A stretch of DNA of 6,643 nt from Treponema sp. (GCA_031254175.1 JAIRUY010000143.1:1-6643); one strand, 5' to 3'; shown: positions 1 to 6,643, counted from the stretch's first letter. Notes: generated by a model not told the origin, from the sequence alone. Numbers and translations: made by a program.

Positions 1-1
1 A

Positions 2-3000
2 GAATCTCATTCGATCAGTCAGGACCAAGTGCTCTCCGACACCGGCGGAAAAGAACTTGATATCCCCCTTGTTTCCACAACAGGCTCCAGCCGCGAGATC
101 CTCGGAATGTTTCTGGAAACTCCCGGAGTTTATAACGAGATCATCGCTCATTCCGTCGGGACTACCTATTTTGATAAAGAAGTTGAAACCATTTTTGAAA
201 TCGGCGGACAGGATGCGAAGTATGTGCTCCTTAAAAACGGAGTGCCCATTGATTACGCAATGAACGAAGCCTGTTCCGCGGGAACAGGTTCATTTCTGGA
301 AGAATCTGCCTCCGGAGACCTTTCAATCCACAGCGCGAAGGATATCGGCCCCATTGCGTTAAACGCAGACGCTCCGTGCAAATTCGGCGAACATTGTTCC
401 GCGTTTATCAACAGCGATATCCGCAAGGCTGTACAGCAGGGAGCCGGCAGGGAAAATATCACGGCGGGGATTGTCTGCTCGATTGTGGCGAATTATCTTA
501 ACCGCGTTGTCGGAAACCGGACAATCGGCGGAAAAATCTTTTTGCAGGGCGGAGTGGCAAAAAATCCTTCTGTGCCGCTTGCGTTTGCGATGCTTCTTGA
601 CAAGGAAATACTTGTTCCGCCTTCACCTGAACTTATGGGATGTTTCGGCGTTGCGTTACTCGCAAAACGCAAGCGCTCTGAAGGTCTTCTTTCCGAACAA
701 AAAATTGTCATGGATGATATCATCAGCCGTGAAATCGGATATGAACGGGTTTTTAAATGTCAGGCGTGTGAAAATCTTTGCCCGATTCAGGTTTTAAATG
801 TAAATAACACAAAATATATGTTTGGCGGCAGATGCAACAAATACACAAATATGCGCAAACAGGTCAGGGATATTCCGTTTTTTGATTATGTTGAAAAACG
901 CCAGAAGATGCTGTTTGAAGAGTTTGCCGCTGTGCCTGTGCGTGAGGATAAAAAAAGAAAATTTACAGTAGGTATTCCGCGTGCTTTCTCTGTGCATACA
1001 TTGTATCCGCTTTATTCATGGTTCTTTCACGAACTTGGCATAGAAACAATTCTTTCTGCCGAAGTTGCGTATGAAGGAGTTGCGCGGGTGGAAGCGCAGT
1101 ATTGTTTCCCGGCCGAGATTGCGCACGGCGCGGTGCAGGATTGTCTTGATAAAGGCGTTGATTACGTGCTTCTTCCGCATTTCAGGGATATGCCCAGTTA
1201 CGAGAATGACGTACATGCGAATTTCTGCCCGATCACACAGGGTCTTCCCTATTACATTGTAAAAGCGTTTCCTGATATTGATAATAACCGCTGGATGCCT
1301 TTGGTTGTAAGCTTTAAACACGGCGAAGTAAAAGCGCTTGAACTGTTTTGTGAAATGACGCGCCGGATCGGCATTGGCGAAGCGGAAACAAAGGCCGCTT
1401 TTGATACGGCATGGGCAAAACAAAAAGCGTATTTTGACGCGGTGCACAAAATGGGCATCGAAGCGCTTGAAGAGGCGCGGAAAGCAGACCGGCCTGTTAT
1501 CTGCACATTTGGCAGGCCGTATAACGCGTTTACGCCGGAAGCGAATATGGGTATTCCTCGCAAATTTACAACGCGGGGTTACTCAATTGTTCCGTTTGAT
1601 ATTCTGCCTTTCCATGATGAAGAAATATTCTCCAATATGTACTGGTATTACGGCCAGCAGGACGTTAAATCCGCGAGCCTGATAAAAAAAGAAGACAACA
1701 TTTACCTTGCGTTCATTACAAATTTTTCATGCGCGCCGGATTCATTTATTCTGCACTACATCAAATGGATTATGGGGCAAAAACCTTTTCTTGTGCTGGA
1801 ACTGGATTCTCATTCAGCCGATGCGGGGATAGATACGCGCGTTGAGGCGTTCCTCGACATTATTGACGGTTATCGTGCGAAAAAGAATGAACTTGAAGCG
1901 GAGCGTTATGACAACGGCTGGCGTTTTATCACTGAAAAACGCAGGGCTTCCGGGGGAAAAGAAGAATTTGATTTACGGATAGACAACGTAAAAACAGGCG
2001 AGCGTGTTCCCATTATAGGCAACAAACGTGTAAAGGTTCTGCTGTCCAACATGGGCGCAATCTCTACCGAATACATGGGAGCCGCCGTCCGGGGGCAGGG
2101 CATCAATGCGGAAGCGCTGCCTGTCGCCACCGCAAAAACTGTTCAGATTGCGCGAGCTCATTCTTCGGGGAAGGAATGTGTGCCAAGCCATCTTGTTCTT
2201 GGCAGCGCGCTTGAGTTTTTCTTCAGCGATAAATACCGCAAGGATGAACTCTACCTGCTTTTCGTACCGATAACAACAGGGCCTTGCAGAACGGGGCAGT
2301 ATTACATTTTTTATGAAAATCTTTTCCGCGATATGCGGCTTGAAAATGTAGTAGTTTTTATTTTATCGGCTGATAATTCCTATACGGAGCTTGGCCCCGG
2401 TTTCGCAAAAGAAATGTGGAAAGGGCTTGTGTTATCCGATTATCTCAAGGATATTCAGTGTTCGCTGAAAGCGTGCGCCGCCGATCCTGTAAAAGCAACG
2501 GCGGATTTTGAACATTCATGGCGCAGGGTGATGAATGCTGTTGAACACAATCCTGAAAAAATGTGGAAGGAACTTCGCTCTGTCGCCGCGGATGTAAAAA
2601 AAATACCGTTAAAACGAAAACTTGCGGACTGTCCGCGTGTGCTGATTGTAGGCGAAATCTATGTGCGGCGTGACGACTTTGCTGTCGGTGAACTTATTGA
2701 TCTAATGAGCGAAAGAGGCGTAGTGGTTAAAATTGCCGGCATCAGCGAATGGATTCATTATCTTGATTATATGCGTGTGTATTCTCTTAATAAATTGATT
2801 CGCCTGCTAAAGCCCGGTAAGAGGCTTTTTTCCAAACCGTGGAAAGAACTGAAAAAATTGCAGATTGAAAAATGGTGGAAACATCATATCGAGAAAAAAA
2901 CGCTTTCTATTTTGCAGCCGACAGGGTTAATCCCCGAAACGCCGCATGATATGGGACACATTATGAAATTTACGCAGGAGCACTTTCTTAATCTGGAACT

Positions 3001-3298
3001 TAATTCCGAGATTGCCGTTTCCTCCGGTTCGGCGGCAGCGGCGATGGACGCAGGTTATTCGGGTATTATTAACATAAGCCCCTTTGCCTGTCTTATCGGG
3101 CGTGTAATTGAAGGGCTGTTTACTCCATGGGCGCGGGAACGTAATTACCCTATTCTTTCTGTTGAAGTAGACGGTAACCTGCTGCCGCCGAACATTGTAA
3201 ACAAATTAAACATATTTATGGTTAATGTGTTAAGATTTAAAGGCGGAAGCGATCTTTCAACCTTGGTTGAAAAACCGAAAGACAGGAAACAGGGTTAG
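2..3298 (+). CDS. Large 2-hydroxyacyl-CoA dehydratase activase/DUF2229 fusion protein, 5' end missing
   Basis: The frame is open from base 2 and the protein begins mid-domain, so the gene starts upstream. The GTG at 29 is only the first in-window start-like codon; residues are numbered from it. Residues 1-215 are the C-terminal lobe of a BadF/BcrA-type ASKHA ATPase: EIGGQDAKY (57-65), NEACSAGTGSF (79-89), GEHCSAF (120-126), FLQGGVAKN (171-179). Cys82 and Cys123 match the two cysteines that hold the bridging [4Fe-4S] cluster in HgdC-type activases. A CX2CX3CX17C motif follows (Cys244, 247, 251, 269), then DUF2229 (about 308-430, VGIPRAF). Dehydratase-like modules come next: FGRPYN (494-499), NFSCAPDSF (Cys568), GKECVPS (Cys717), GPCRTGQY (Cys753) and SPFACLIG (Cys1021). 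Activases couple ATP hydrolysis to low-potential electron transfer. Proteins that fuse activase and dehydratase-like parts are common in anaerobes, and their substrate is mostly unknown. Homologues often carry a second ATPase domain upstream. Likely cytoplasmic. Family assignment is firm; the reaction is not. Confidence -1.
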   Translation, partial: ESHSISQDQVLSDTGGKELDIPLVSTTGSSREILGMFLETPGVYNEIIAHSVGTTYFDKEVETIFEIGGQDAKYVLLKNGVPIDYAMNEACSAGTGSFLEESASGDLSIHSAKDIGPIALNADAPCKFGEHCSAFINSDIRKAVQQGAGRENITAGIVCSIVANYLNRVVGNRTIGGKIFLQGGVAKNPSVPLAFAMLLDKEILVPPSPELMGCFGVALLAKRKRSEGLLSEQKIVMDDIISREIGYERVFKCQACENLCPIQVLNVNNTKYMFGGRCNKYTNMRKQVRDIPFFDYVEKRQKMLFEEFAAVPVREDKKRKFTVGIPRAFSVHTLYPLYSWFFHELGIETILSAEVAYEGVARVEAQYCFPAEIAHGAVQDCLDKGVDYVLLPHFRDMPSYENDVHANFCPITQGLPYYIVKAFPDIDNNRWMPLVVSFKHGEVKALELFCEMTRRIGIGEAETKAAFDTAWAKQKAYFDAVHKMGIEALEEARKADRPVICTFGRPYNAFTPEANMGIPRKFTTRGYSIVPFDILPFHDEEIFSNMYWYYGQQDVKSASLIKKEDNIYLAFITNFSCAPDSFILHYIKWIMGQKPFLVLELDSHSADAGIDTRVEAFLDIIDGYRAKKNELEAERYDNGWRFITEKRRASGGKEEFDLRIDNVKTGERVPIIGNKRVKVLLSNMGAISTEYMGAAVRGQGINAEALPVATAKTVQIARAHSSGKECVPSHLVLGSALEFFFSDKYRKDELYLLFVPITTGPCRTGQYYIFYENLFRDMRLENVVVFILSADNSYTELGPGFAKEMWKGLVLSDYLKDIQCSLKACAADPVKATADFEHSWRRVMNAVEHNPEKMWKELRSVAADVKKIPLKRKLADCPRVLIVGEIYVRRDDFAVGELIDLMSERGVVVKIAGISEWIHYLDYMRVYSLNKLIRLLKPGKRLFSKPWKELKKLQIEKWWKHHIEKKTLSILQPTGLIPETPHDMGHIMKFTQEHFLNLELNSEIAVSSGSAAAAMDAGYSGIINISPFACLIGRVIEGLFTPWARERNYPILSVEVDGNLLPPNIVNKLNIFMVNVLRFKGGSDLSTLVEKPKDRKQG

Positions 3299-3299
3299 G
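3291..3299 (+). promoter_or_regulatory. Weak ribosome binding site of cysE, overlapping the upstream stop codon
   Basis: The purine-rich stretch AGGGTTAGG spans the TAG stop of the preceding gene and ends 7 bases before the ATG at 3307. It is only a modest Shine-Dalgarno match. The 8-base gap and the overlap with the stop codon suggest that cysE translation is at least partly coupled to translation of the upstream gene. The coupling is inference. Confidence -1.
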
Positions 3300-3306
3300 T
3301 TCTGCA

Positions 3307-4176
3307 ATGAACAGGCTGGAAAAAAGCATAAAAGCTCTTTTGGAGAATTACAACACTTACGGCATGGTAAACCAGTCTGACGGCGAAAATCTTCCCGGCA
3401 GGGAGAGTATTGAAAAAATAGTTCTCGCTCTGGAAGAACTGCTTTTCCCTGGTTTTTTGGAAAATGCGCCGGAAGCCGGCAAAAGAGTGCAAGCCGGTAA
3501 CCTTCCTGATATTACAATTGAAAAAGTTAGCCTTTTGGCGCGCAGTTTGTCACGGGAAGTTGAAAAAAGCCTTGCGTTTTCCGTAAGGTTGGGTGCGTTA
3601 AGCTGCGGGCACGGAGGATGCAGGGCTGCCGCCGCGCTTGTTGTTGACGAGTTTTTTGAAGACCTCCCGAAAATCAGAACCATACTTGCCAAAGACCTTG
3701 AAGCTGCTGTCCGGGGAGACCCCGCCGCGATGAGCGCCGATGAAGTGATACTGTCTTATCCCGGATTTCAGGCAATTGCCGTACACAGGATGGCGCATTT
3801 TTTCTGGAACCGGCAGGTGCCTCTCATTCCGCGGATGATGAGCGAGCTTGTTCACAGGCGCACAGGCATTGACATCCACCCCGGCGCTCAAATCGGCGAA
3901 TCGTTTTTTATCGATCACGGAACGGGCATTGTAATAGGTGAAACTACGGTTATTGGCAATAATGTCAAGCTTTATCAGGGCGTTACTCTTGGGGCGCTTT
4001 CGGTAAAAAAAGAAGAATGCGGCCAAAAACGTCACCCAACAATTGAAGACAATGTAACGATATACGCAAACGCCACGATCCTTGGCGGAGAAACTGTTAT
4101 TGGCAATGGCAGTATTATTGGCGGCAATACATGGATTACAAAATCAGTCCCCCAGGGAAGCAAAATTGTAGTTTAA
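3307..4176 (+). CDS. cysE: Serine O-acetyltransferase
   Basis: This enzyme transfers acetyl from acetyl-CoA to L-serine, giving O-acetylserine for cysteine synthase (cytoplasmic, first step of cysteine biosynthesis). The protein has 289 residues. An N-terminal helical part contains the CGHGGC stretch (100-105), the DPAA motif (138-141) and YPGFQAIAVHR (151-161). A left-handed beta-helix of hexapeptide repeats follows from about residue 187. TGIDIHPGAQIG (186-197) and IDHGTGIVIGE (202-211) carry Asp189 and His204, which match the catalytic Asp143/His158 pair of E. coli CysE. LYQGVTLGA (222-230) and KRHPTIEDN (241-249) are the usual CoA/serine site segments. The architecture resembles the long serine acetyltransferases of Bacteroides and Treponema rather than the E. 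coli form. Oddly, it stops at KIVV straight after the last beta-helix coil, without the usual C-terminal tail. It lies 8 bases after the activase-like gene and 21 bases before the exported protein gene; no cysK is in the window. Confidence -1.
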   Translation: MNRLEKSIKALLENYNTYGMVNQSDGENLPGRESIEKIVLALEELLFPGFLENAPEAGKRVQAGNLPDITIEKVSLLARSLSREVEKSLAFSVRLGALSCGHGGCRAAAALVVDEFFEDLPKIRTILAKDLEAAVRGDPAAMSADEVILSYPGFQAIAVHRMAHFFWNRQVPLIPRMMSELVHRRTGIDIHPGAQIGESFFIDHGTGIVIGETTVIGNNVKLYQGVTLGALSVKKEECGQKRHPTIEDNVTIYANATILGGETVIGNGSIIGGNTWITKSVPQGSKIVV

Positions 4177-4188
4177 CGGACCATTCAC

Positions 4189-4194
4189 GGAGGG
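4189..4194 (+). promoter_or_regulatory. Strong ribosome binding site of the PPC-repeat protein gene
   Basis: GGAGGG lies 3 bases before the ATG at 4198, a near-perfect Shine-Dalgarno core with rather short spacing. It supports this ATG as the true start, as does the signal peptide that begins there. The gap back to the cysE stop is 21 bases and holds no hairpin or T-tract terminator. Confidence -1.
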
Positions 4195-4197
4195 TTT

Positions 4198-5721
4198 ATG
4201 AAAAAAGTTTTTGTTTTTATTTCTGTTTTTTTTCTTGTCTCAAATTTTGCATTTTCGCAAAACGCGGAAAGTCCTGTTCCTTATATGGATGAAGCGGTTG
4301 TTAATCTTTCAAGAGCAATACAGGCGAAACTAACGGAAAAAAGAGCGGAAAAAATTGTTGTCGGCCAGTTTACTTTTCAGAACGGGAATACTTCATTCAG
4401 TTCGTATTGGGTTAATCAGTTGACTGGAGAATTGGCGAATATGCCCGGGAGAACTTATACCGTTTATTCAAGCGGTGTGACAGATGCGCAATGGACAATT
4501 ACCGGCGAAATAGTCGTCGCGGCTGATACCATCAGGGTATACTCGCGTTTGATACGCCTGTCAGACCGTGCTATCGAAGCCAGTTTTTATTCAAACTTCC
4601 GGCGTAGTGAGCAAATAAACAGTATGCTTGTTTTAAGCGGTTCTTCAGCTTCAGGCGGGATGGACTCGTACGAACCTGACAGTTGGGAAAATCCTGTCGC
4701 GGTTTCAATAGGCGACAGTCCAACTACGCCTGTGATGAACCGCGCCATTGATTCGGGGGATGAAGACTTTTTTCTCATTGTTCCGGACAGGGACGGAAGA
4801 CTTACGGCAGAAACTACAGGCAGTACAGACACCTATATGTATTTATACAATTATGATACTGAAGAAGAACTTGCGAGTAATGATGACGGAGGTTCAAATA
4901 CCAATGCCAGAATAACTTTCAATGTACGGTCAGGAACACGTTATCTTGCTGTTGTGCGCGGGTACAGTGATTCAACTGCCGGCTCTTACGGCTTCCGCGC
5001 TTATATGGTTGTCAGGGATGGGGACGGCGGATGGGAAAACCCTGTTGTTTTTGAAATAGGAACGGGCGAAGATACTGCGGCTATACAAAGAAATCTCCAG
5101 CCGGAAGATGAATTTTATTTTCTTCTTGTTCCTGACAGAAACGGACGGCTTACGATAGAAACAATCGGCAGAACTGACACTTATATGGAACTCTACGATG
5201 CCGGCACAAAAGAATTGCTTGAAGAAAATGATGACGGCGGAAACAATACCAATGCCCGGATTAGGTATAATGTGCGTGCCGGAAACCGTTATATTGCCAT
5301 GGTACGCGGTTATGACTCATCTGTCCGGGGAAGTTTTGGTTTCAGGGCATTCTTCGGCAGCGGTTTGCTTGCGCGTGATGAATATGAGCCGGACGATGAG
5401 CCTTCACAGGCAAAACAAATTGAGATCGGCGCGTCTCAGGAAAGAACTTTTCATTCCGGTGATGATGTGGACTGGGTCTTTTTTAATGTCGCAAGGGCAG
5501 GGCGTTATGTTATCAATGCCAGGGGGATAAATTCAAACCGTTTGGATACATATATTGAATTATTTGATTCTAATTTTAATTTAATTGCCGAAGATGATGA
5601 CGGCGGAGATTCATTGAGTTCACGTCTTTCAGTCAACCTTGGCGCAGGCGTTTACTACATAAAAGTCTGGTGCCTTGATGAAGATCCGGAGCAGGGTTAC
5701 ATATTAAGCGTTACGCAATAA
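4198..5721 (+). CDS. Exported protein: FlgO/LpoB-like N-terminal domain plus three PPC-like repeats
   Basis: The 507-residue protein starts with a clear Sec signal peptide: KK, a hydrophobic core rich in Phe and Val, and a likely signal peptidase I cut after AFS (18-20), before QNAES. There is no lipobox Cys, so it is probably periplasmic or released. Residues 28-145 (MDEAVVNLSRAI, KIVVGQF, ELA, TGEIV, RVYSRLIRL) resemble the small FlgO/CsgG/LpoB-like domains seen in spirochaete exported proteins; this match is tentative. Three bacterial pre-peptidase C-terminal (PPC)-like beta-sandwich modules follow at about 157-270, 274-386 and 394-507. Each has a conserved core: DTYMYLYN...NDDGG, DTYMELYD...NDDGG and DTYIELFD...DDDGG, followed by a beta strand of the RYLAVVRG type. 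Modules 1 and 3 open with the typical YEPD motif. PPC domains usually sit on secreted proteases, but no catalytic domain is seen here. A binding or accessory role is inference. It is last in the plus-strand gene run and converges on a peptidase gene. Confidence -1.
   Translation: MKKVFVFISVFFLVSNFAFSQNAESPVPYMDEAVVNLSRAIQAKLTEKRAEKIVVGQFTFQNGNTSFSSYWVNQLTGELANMPGRTYTVYSSGVTDAQWTITGEIVVAADTIRVYSRLIRLSDRAIEASFYSNFRRSEQINSMLVLSGSSASGGMDSYEPDSWENPVAVSIGDSPTTPVMNRAIDSGDEDFFLIVPDRDGRLTAETTGSTDTYMYLYNYDTEEELASNDDGGSNTNARITFNVRSGTRYLAVVRGYSDSTAGSYGFRAYMVVRDGDGGWENPVVFEIGTGEDTAAIQRNLQPEDEFYFLLVPDRNGRLTIETIGRTDTYMELYDAGTKELLEENDDGGNNTNARIRYNVRAGNRYIAMVRGYDSSVRGSFGFRAFFGSGLLARDEYEPDDEPSQAKQIEIGASQERTFHSGDDVDWVFFNVARAGRYVINARGINSNRLDTYIELFDSNFNLIAEDDDGGDSLSSRLSVNLGAGVYYIKVWCLDEDPEQGYILSVTQ
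4684..5007 (+). repeat. PPC-like repeat, copy 1 (core)
   Basis: Residues 163-270 of the exported protein, from WENP to FRAYM. Aligned without gaps to copy 2, which lies 348 bases downstream, I count 63 identical residues out of 108. The most conserved parts are VPDR.GRLT, TDTYM.LY, NDDGG.NTNARI and VRGY. This points to an internal duplication more recent than the split from the third module. Confidence -1.
5032..5355 (+). repeat. PPC-like repeat, copy 2 (core)
   Basis: Residues 279-386 of the exported protein, the same length as copy 1 (108 residues). It lacks the YEPD opening found in modules 1 and 3 and begins with DGDGGWENP instead, so the WENP element is shared only by copies 1 and 2. 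Confidence -1.
5377..5718 (+). repeat. PPC-like repeat, copy 3 (diverged, C-terminal)
   Basis: Residues 394-507 of the exported protein. It opens with DEYEPDDEPSQA, close to the usual PPC consensus, and keeps DTYIELFD, DDDGG, the YYIKV strand and a final YILSVTQ strand. It is clearly more distant from copies 1 and 2 than they are from each other, and carries the only cysteine of the mature protein (Cys492). Confidence -1.
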
Positions 5722-5740
5722 TCATTTGTGTTCTATTGCG
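5714..5740. terminator. Possible weak bidirectional hairpin at the convergent gene junction
   Basis: A perfect 7-base inverted repeat, CGCAATA (5714-5720) and TATTGCG (5734-5740), flanks a 13-base loop that contains both stop codons' neighbourhood. It sits where two converging genes end, which suits a shared terminator. Against it: the stem is short and AT-rich, the loop is large, and neither strand has a T-tract after the stem. It may be chance. Confidence -1.
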
Positions 5741-6643
5741 ATGATAAAGGCTGCCACAATCCGCGGATTATCGGGCATTGCGGTAAAAGAGGCTTCTTTT
5801 TCATCAAGAACAAGAGCTGTGGTAAGGTTATCGCCGACAGCCGCCGCCAGCCTTTTGATAACCGGCCCTTGAGCATCTGCGAATGTGCGCATAATACTCT
5901 GTATATCCAAAGCCTGTTTTGAGTGAAGCGTTACCAGATATTTTATTCCGGCCTGATCGTCTAACATGAGCGCGGAATCTTCTGCGGGTAAAATAACCAA
6001 GCTGTCACTGTAATTCATTAAGGCTGAGTTTCTTCCCTGCGGAAGCAAAAGCGCCGGAGCGTAAAATCTGTCGTCGTCTGAAAAATGGGAAACTGCGAAT
6101 GTATATACATAGGCGCTTTCCCTTGCTCCTATTATCAGACGGTATTGGGTTCCTCCGCTTAAGGCTTCGGCTGTTTTATAATATCCATCCTGTGTAAGTA
6201 TAAACTCGGCATTTCCGGCATTATTGCCCAAAACTTCCATGCGGACAAAACCGTCAAATTTGACTGTATCACTGTAATTGGCGATATTTTCTATCATTAC
6301 ATAACTTTCCAGTACAAAATCCACAAAAGTCTTGTATGGAATCCAAATGTAGCCGCCGTTTCCCCACTTTCTTCCCCAACTGTTTAGAATTTCAAAAGCT
6401 CCGCCGTATTTATTGTCGTCATAACCAACTACACACATGGCATGCCCATAGTAAAAATTATTCGGGCTTTCTTCCGGCCGCCATACATCTTTTGCGTCAT
6501 CAAAAGAGTTGGGGGTATTCATACCGATAATGACAGGTTTTCCTTCTGTCAGATTTTTTTTTACTATCCGGGTAATAAGCGTTGTTTTCTGCCTGTCTTC
6601 CCTTGAAAACAGGGTAATATAATCGCCGATTGGATAATTCCTT
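5722..6643 (-). CDS. C1A (papain-family) cysteine peptidase with DUF4384-like C-terminal domain, 5' end missing
   Basis: The minus-strand frame is open to the window edge, giving 306 residues; the Met at 6522 is internal. Numbering runs from the window edge. Residues 1-120 are the second half of a papain-like domain: GKPVIIGMNTPNSF (34-47), GHAMCVVGYDD (66-76) with catalytic His67 (codon 6442-6444), and FEILNSWGRKWGNGGYIWIPY (83-103) with catalytic Asn87 (codon 6382-6384). The catalytic Cys would be upstream, outside the window, so activity cannot be confirmed. From about residue 160 to 250, YRLIIGARESAYVYTF, the LLLP segment and GIKYLVTLHSKQALD resemble DUF4384, a small beta-rich domain often found on exported bacterial enzymes. 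The rest, ending IEHK, has no motif I recognise. Export is inferred from family habit, since the N-terminus is not visible. Its stop codon abuts that of the convergent PPC-repeat gene. Confidence -1.
   Translation of the reverse strand, partial: RNYPIGDYITLFSREDRQKTTLITRIVKKNLTEGKPVIIGMNTPNSFDDAKDVWRPEESPNNFYYGHAMCVVGYDDNKYGGAFEILNSWGRKWGNGGYIWIPYKTFVDFVLESYVMIENIANYSDTVKFDGFVRMEVLGNNAGNAEFILTQDGYYKTAEALSGGTQYRLIIGARESAYVYTFAVSHFSDDDRFYAPALLLPQGRNSALMNYSDSLVILPAEDSALMLDDQAGIKYLVTLHSKQALDIQSIMRTFADAQGPVIKRLAAAVGDNLTTALVLDEKEASFTAMPDNPRIVAAFIIAIEHK
5935..6155 (-). other. DUF4384-like domain within the peptidase gene
   Basis: The segment shows the pattern of DUF4384 domains: a strand of the type YRLII with small residues, an aromatic AYVYTFAVSHF strand, a LLLP turn, then a VILPAE strand and a late GIKYLVTLHS strand followed by a short helix. 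Boundaries are approximate, and the assignment rests on pattern only. Confidence -1.

Noticed and set aside
29..31. GTG at 29 as the true start of the first gene
   Set aside because: The frame is open upstream to base 2, and starting here would remove the N-terminal lobe and phosphate-binding loop of the ATPase domain, which the family requires.
1016..1447. Minus-strand open frame of 143 codons
   Set aside because: It lies wholly inside the activase-like gene, has no recognisable domain, and its composition (many Arg, Phe and His) is typical of an antisense shadow.
3598..4035. Minus-strand open frame of 145 codons opposite cysE
   Set aside because: cysE on the other strand has clear catalytic motifs throughout this stretch; the antisense product shows no family pattern and no ribosome binding site was apparent.
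4043..4066. TTGAAG and TATACG as a promoter for the exported protein gene
   Set aside because: The spacing is only 12 bases, too short for a sigma-70-type promoter, and it lies within conserved cysE coding sequence.
5198..5530. Plus-strand open frame of 110 codons in another frame of the PPC-repeat gene
   Set aside because: The main frame carries the conserved PPC motifs here; the alternative product is Met- and Ser-rich with no coherent pattern.
6520..6522. ATG at 6522 (minus strand) as the start of the peptidase gene
   Set aside because: The frame continues to the window edge with sensible papain-like sequence (GKPVIIG just before it), and this start would exclude the catalytic Cys region.

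Overview
The window is almost entirely coding: four protein genes in 6.6 kb and no gap longer than 21 bases. Two of the genes run off the window edges. The gene content suggests an anaerobic, Gram-negative-type bacterium. My best guess is a spirochaete of the Treponema group, based on the very large activase/dehydratase-like fusion, the Bacteroides/Treponema-style serine acetyltransferase, and the small secreted FlgO/CsgG-like protein next to a papain-like peptidase. This lineage call is inference from protein style, not from any marker gene.

Layout: bases 2-3298 (+) hold the C-terminal ~1100 residues of a giant iron-sulfur protein. It joins a BadF/BadG/BcrA/BcrD-type ATPase (2-hydroxyacyl-CoA dehydratase activase) to a DUF2229 domain and 2-hydroxyacyl-CoA dehydratase-like modules. 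Bases 3307-4176 (+) encode serine O-acetyltransferase (cysE), the first step of cysteine synthesis. Bases 4198-5721 (+) encode an exported protein with a small FlgO/LpoB-like domain followed by three PPC-like beta-sandwich repeats. Bases 5722-6643 (-) hold the C-terminal part of an exported-type C1A (papain-family) cysteine peptidase with a DUF4384-like tail. Its catalytic Cys lies outside the window.

The three plus-strand genes are separated by only 8 and 21 bases and have no visible terminator between them, so they are probably co-transcribed. Their functions do not form an obvious pathway. A loose link is possible between cysteine supply and the cysteine-rich Fe-S protein, but that is speculation. 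The third plus-strand gene meets the peptidase gene tail to tail: the two stop codons are directly adjacent, with zero bases between them.

I found no RNA gene, CRISPR array, insertion sequence, phage gene or attachment site. The window looks like ordinary chromosomal sequence. The items most worth a second look are the domain make-up of the exported PPC-repeat protein, its possible pairing with the peptidase, the missing C-terminal tail of the acetyltransferase, and the overlapping ends of the convergent genes.
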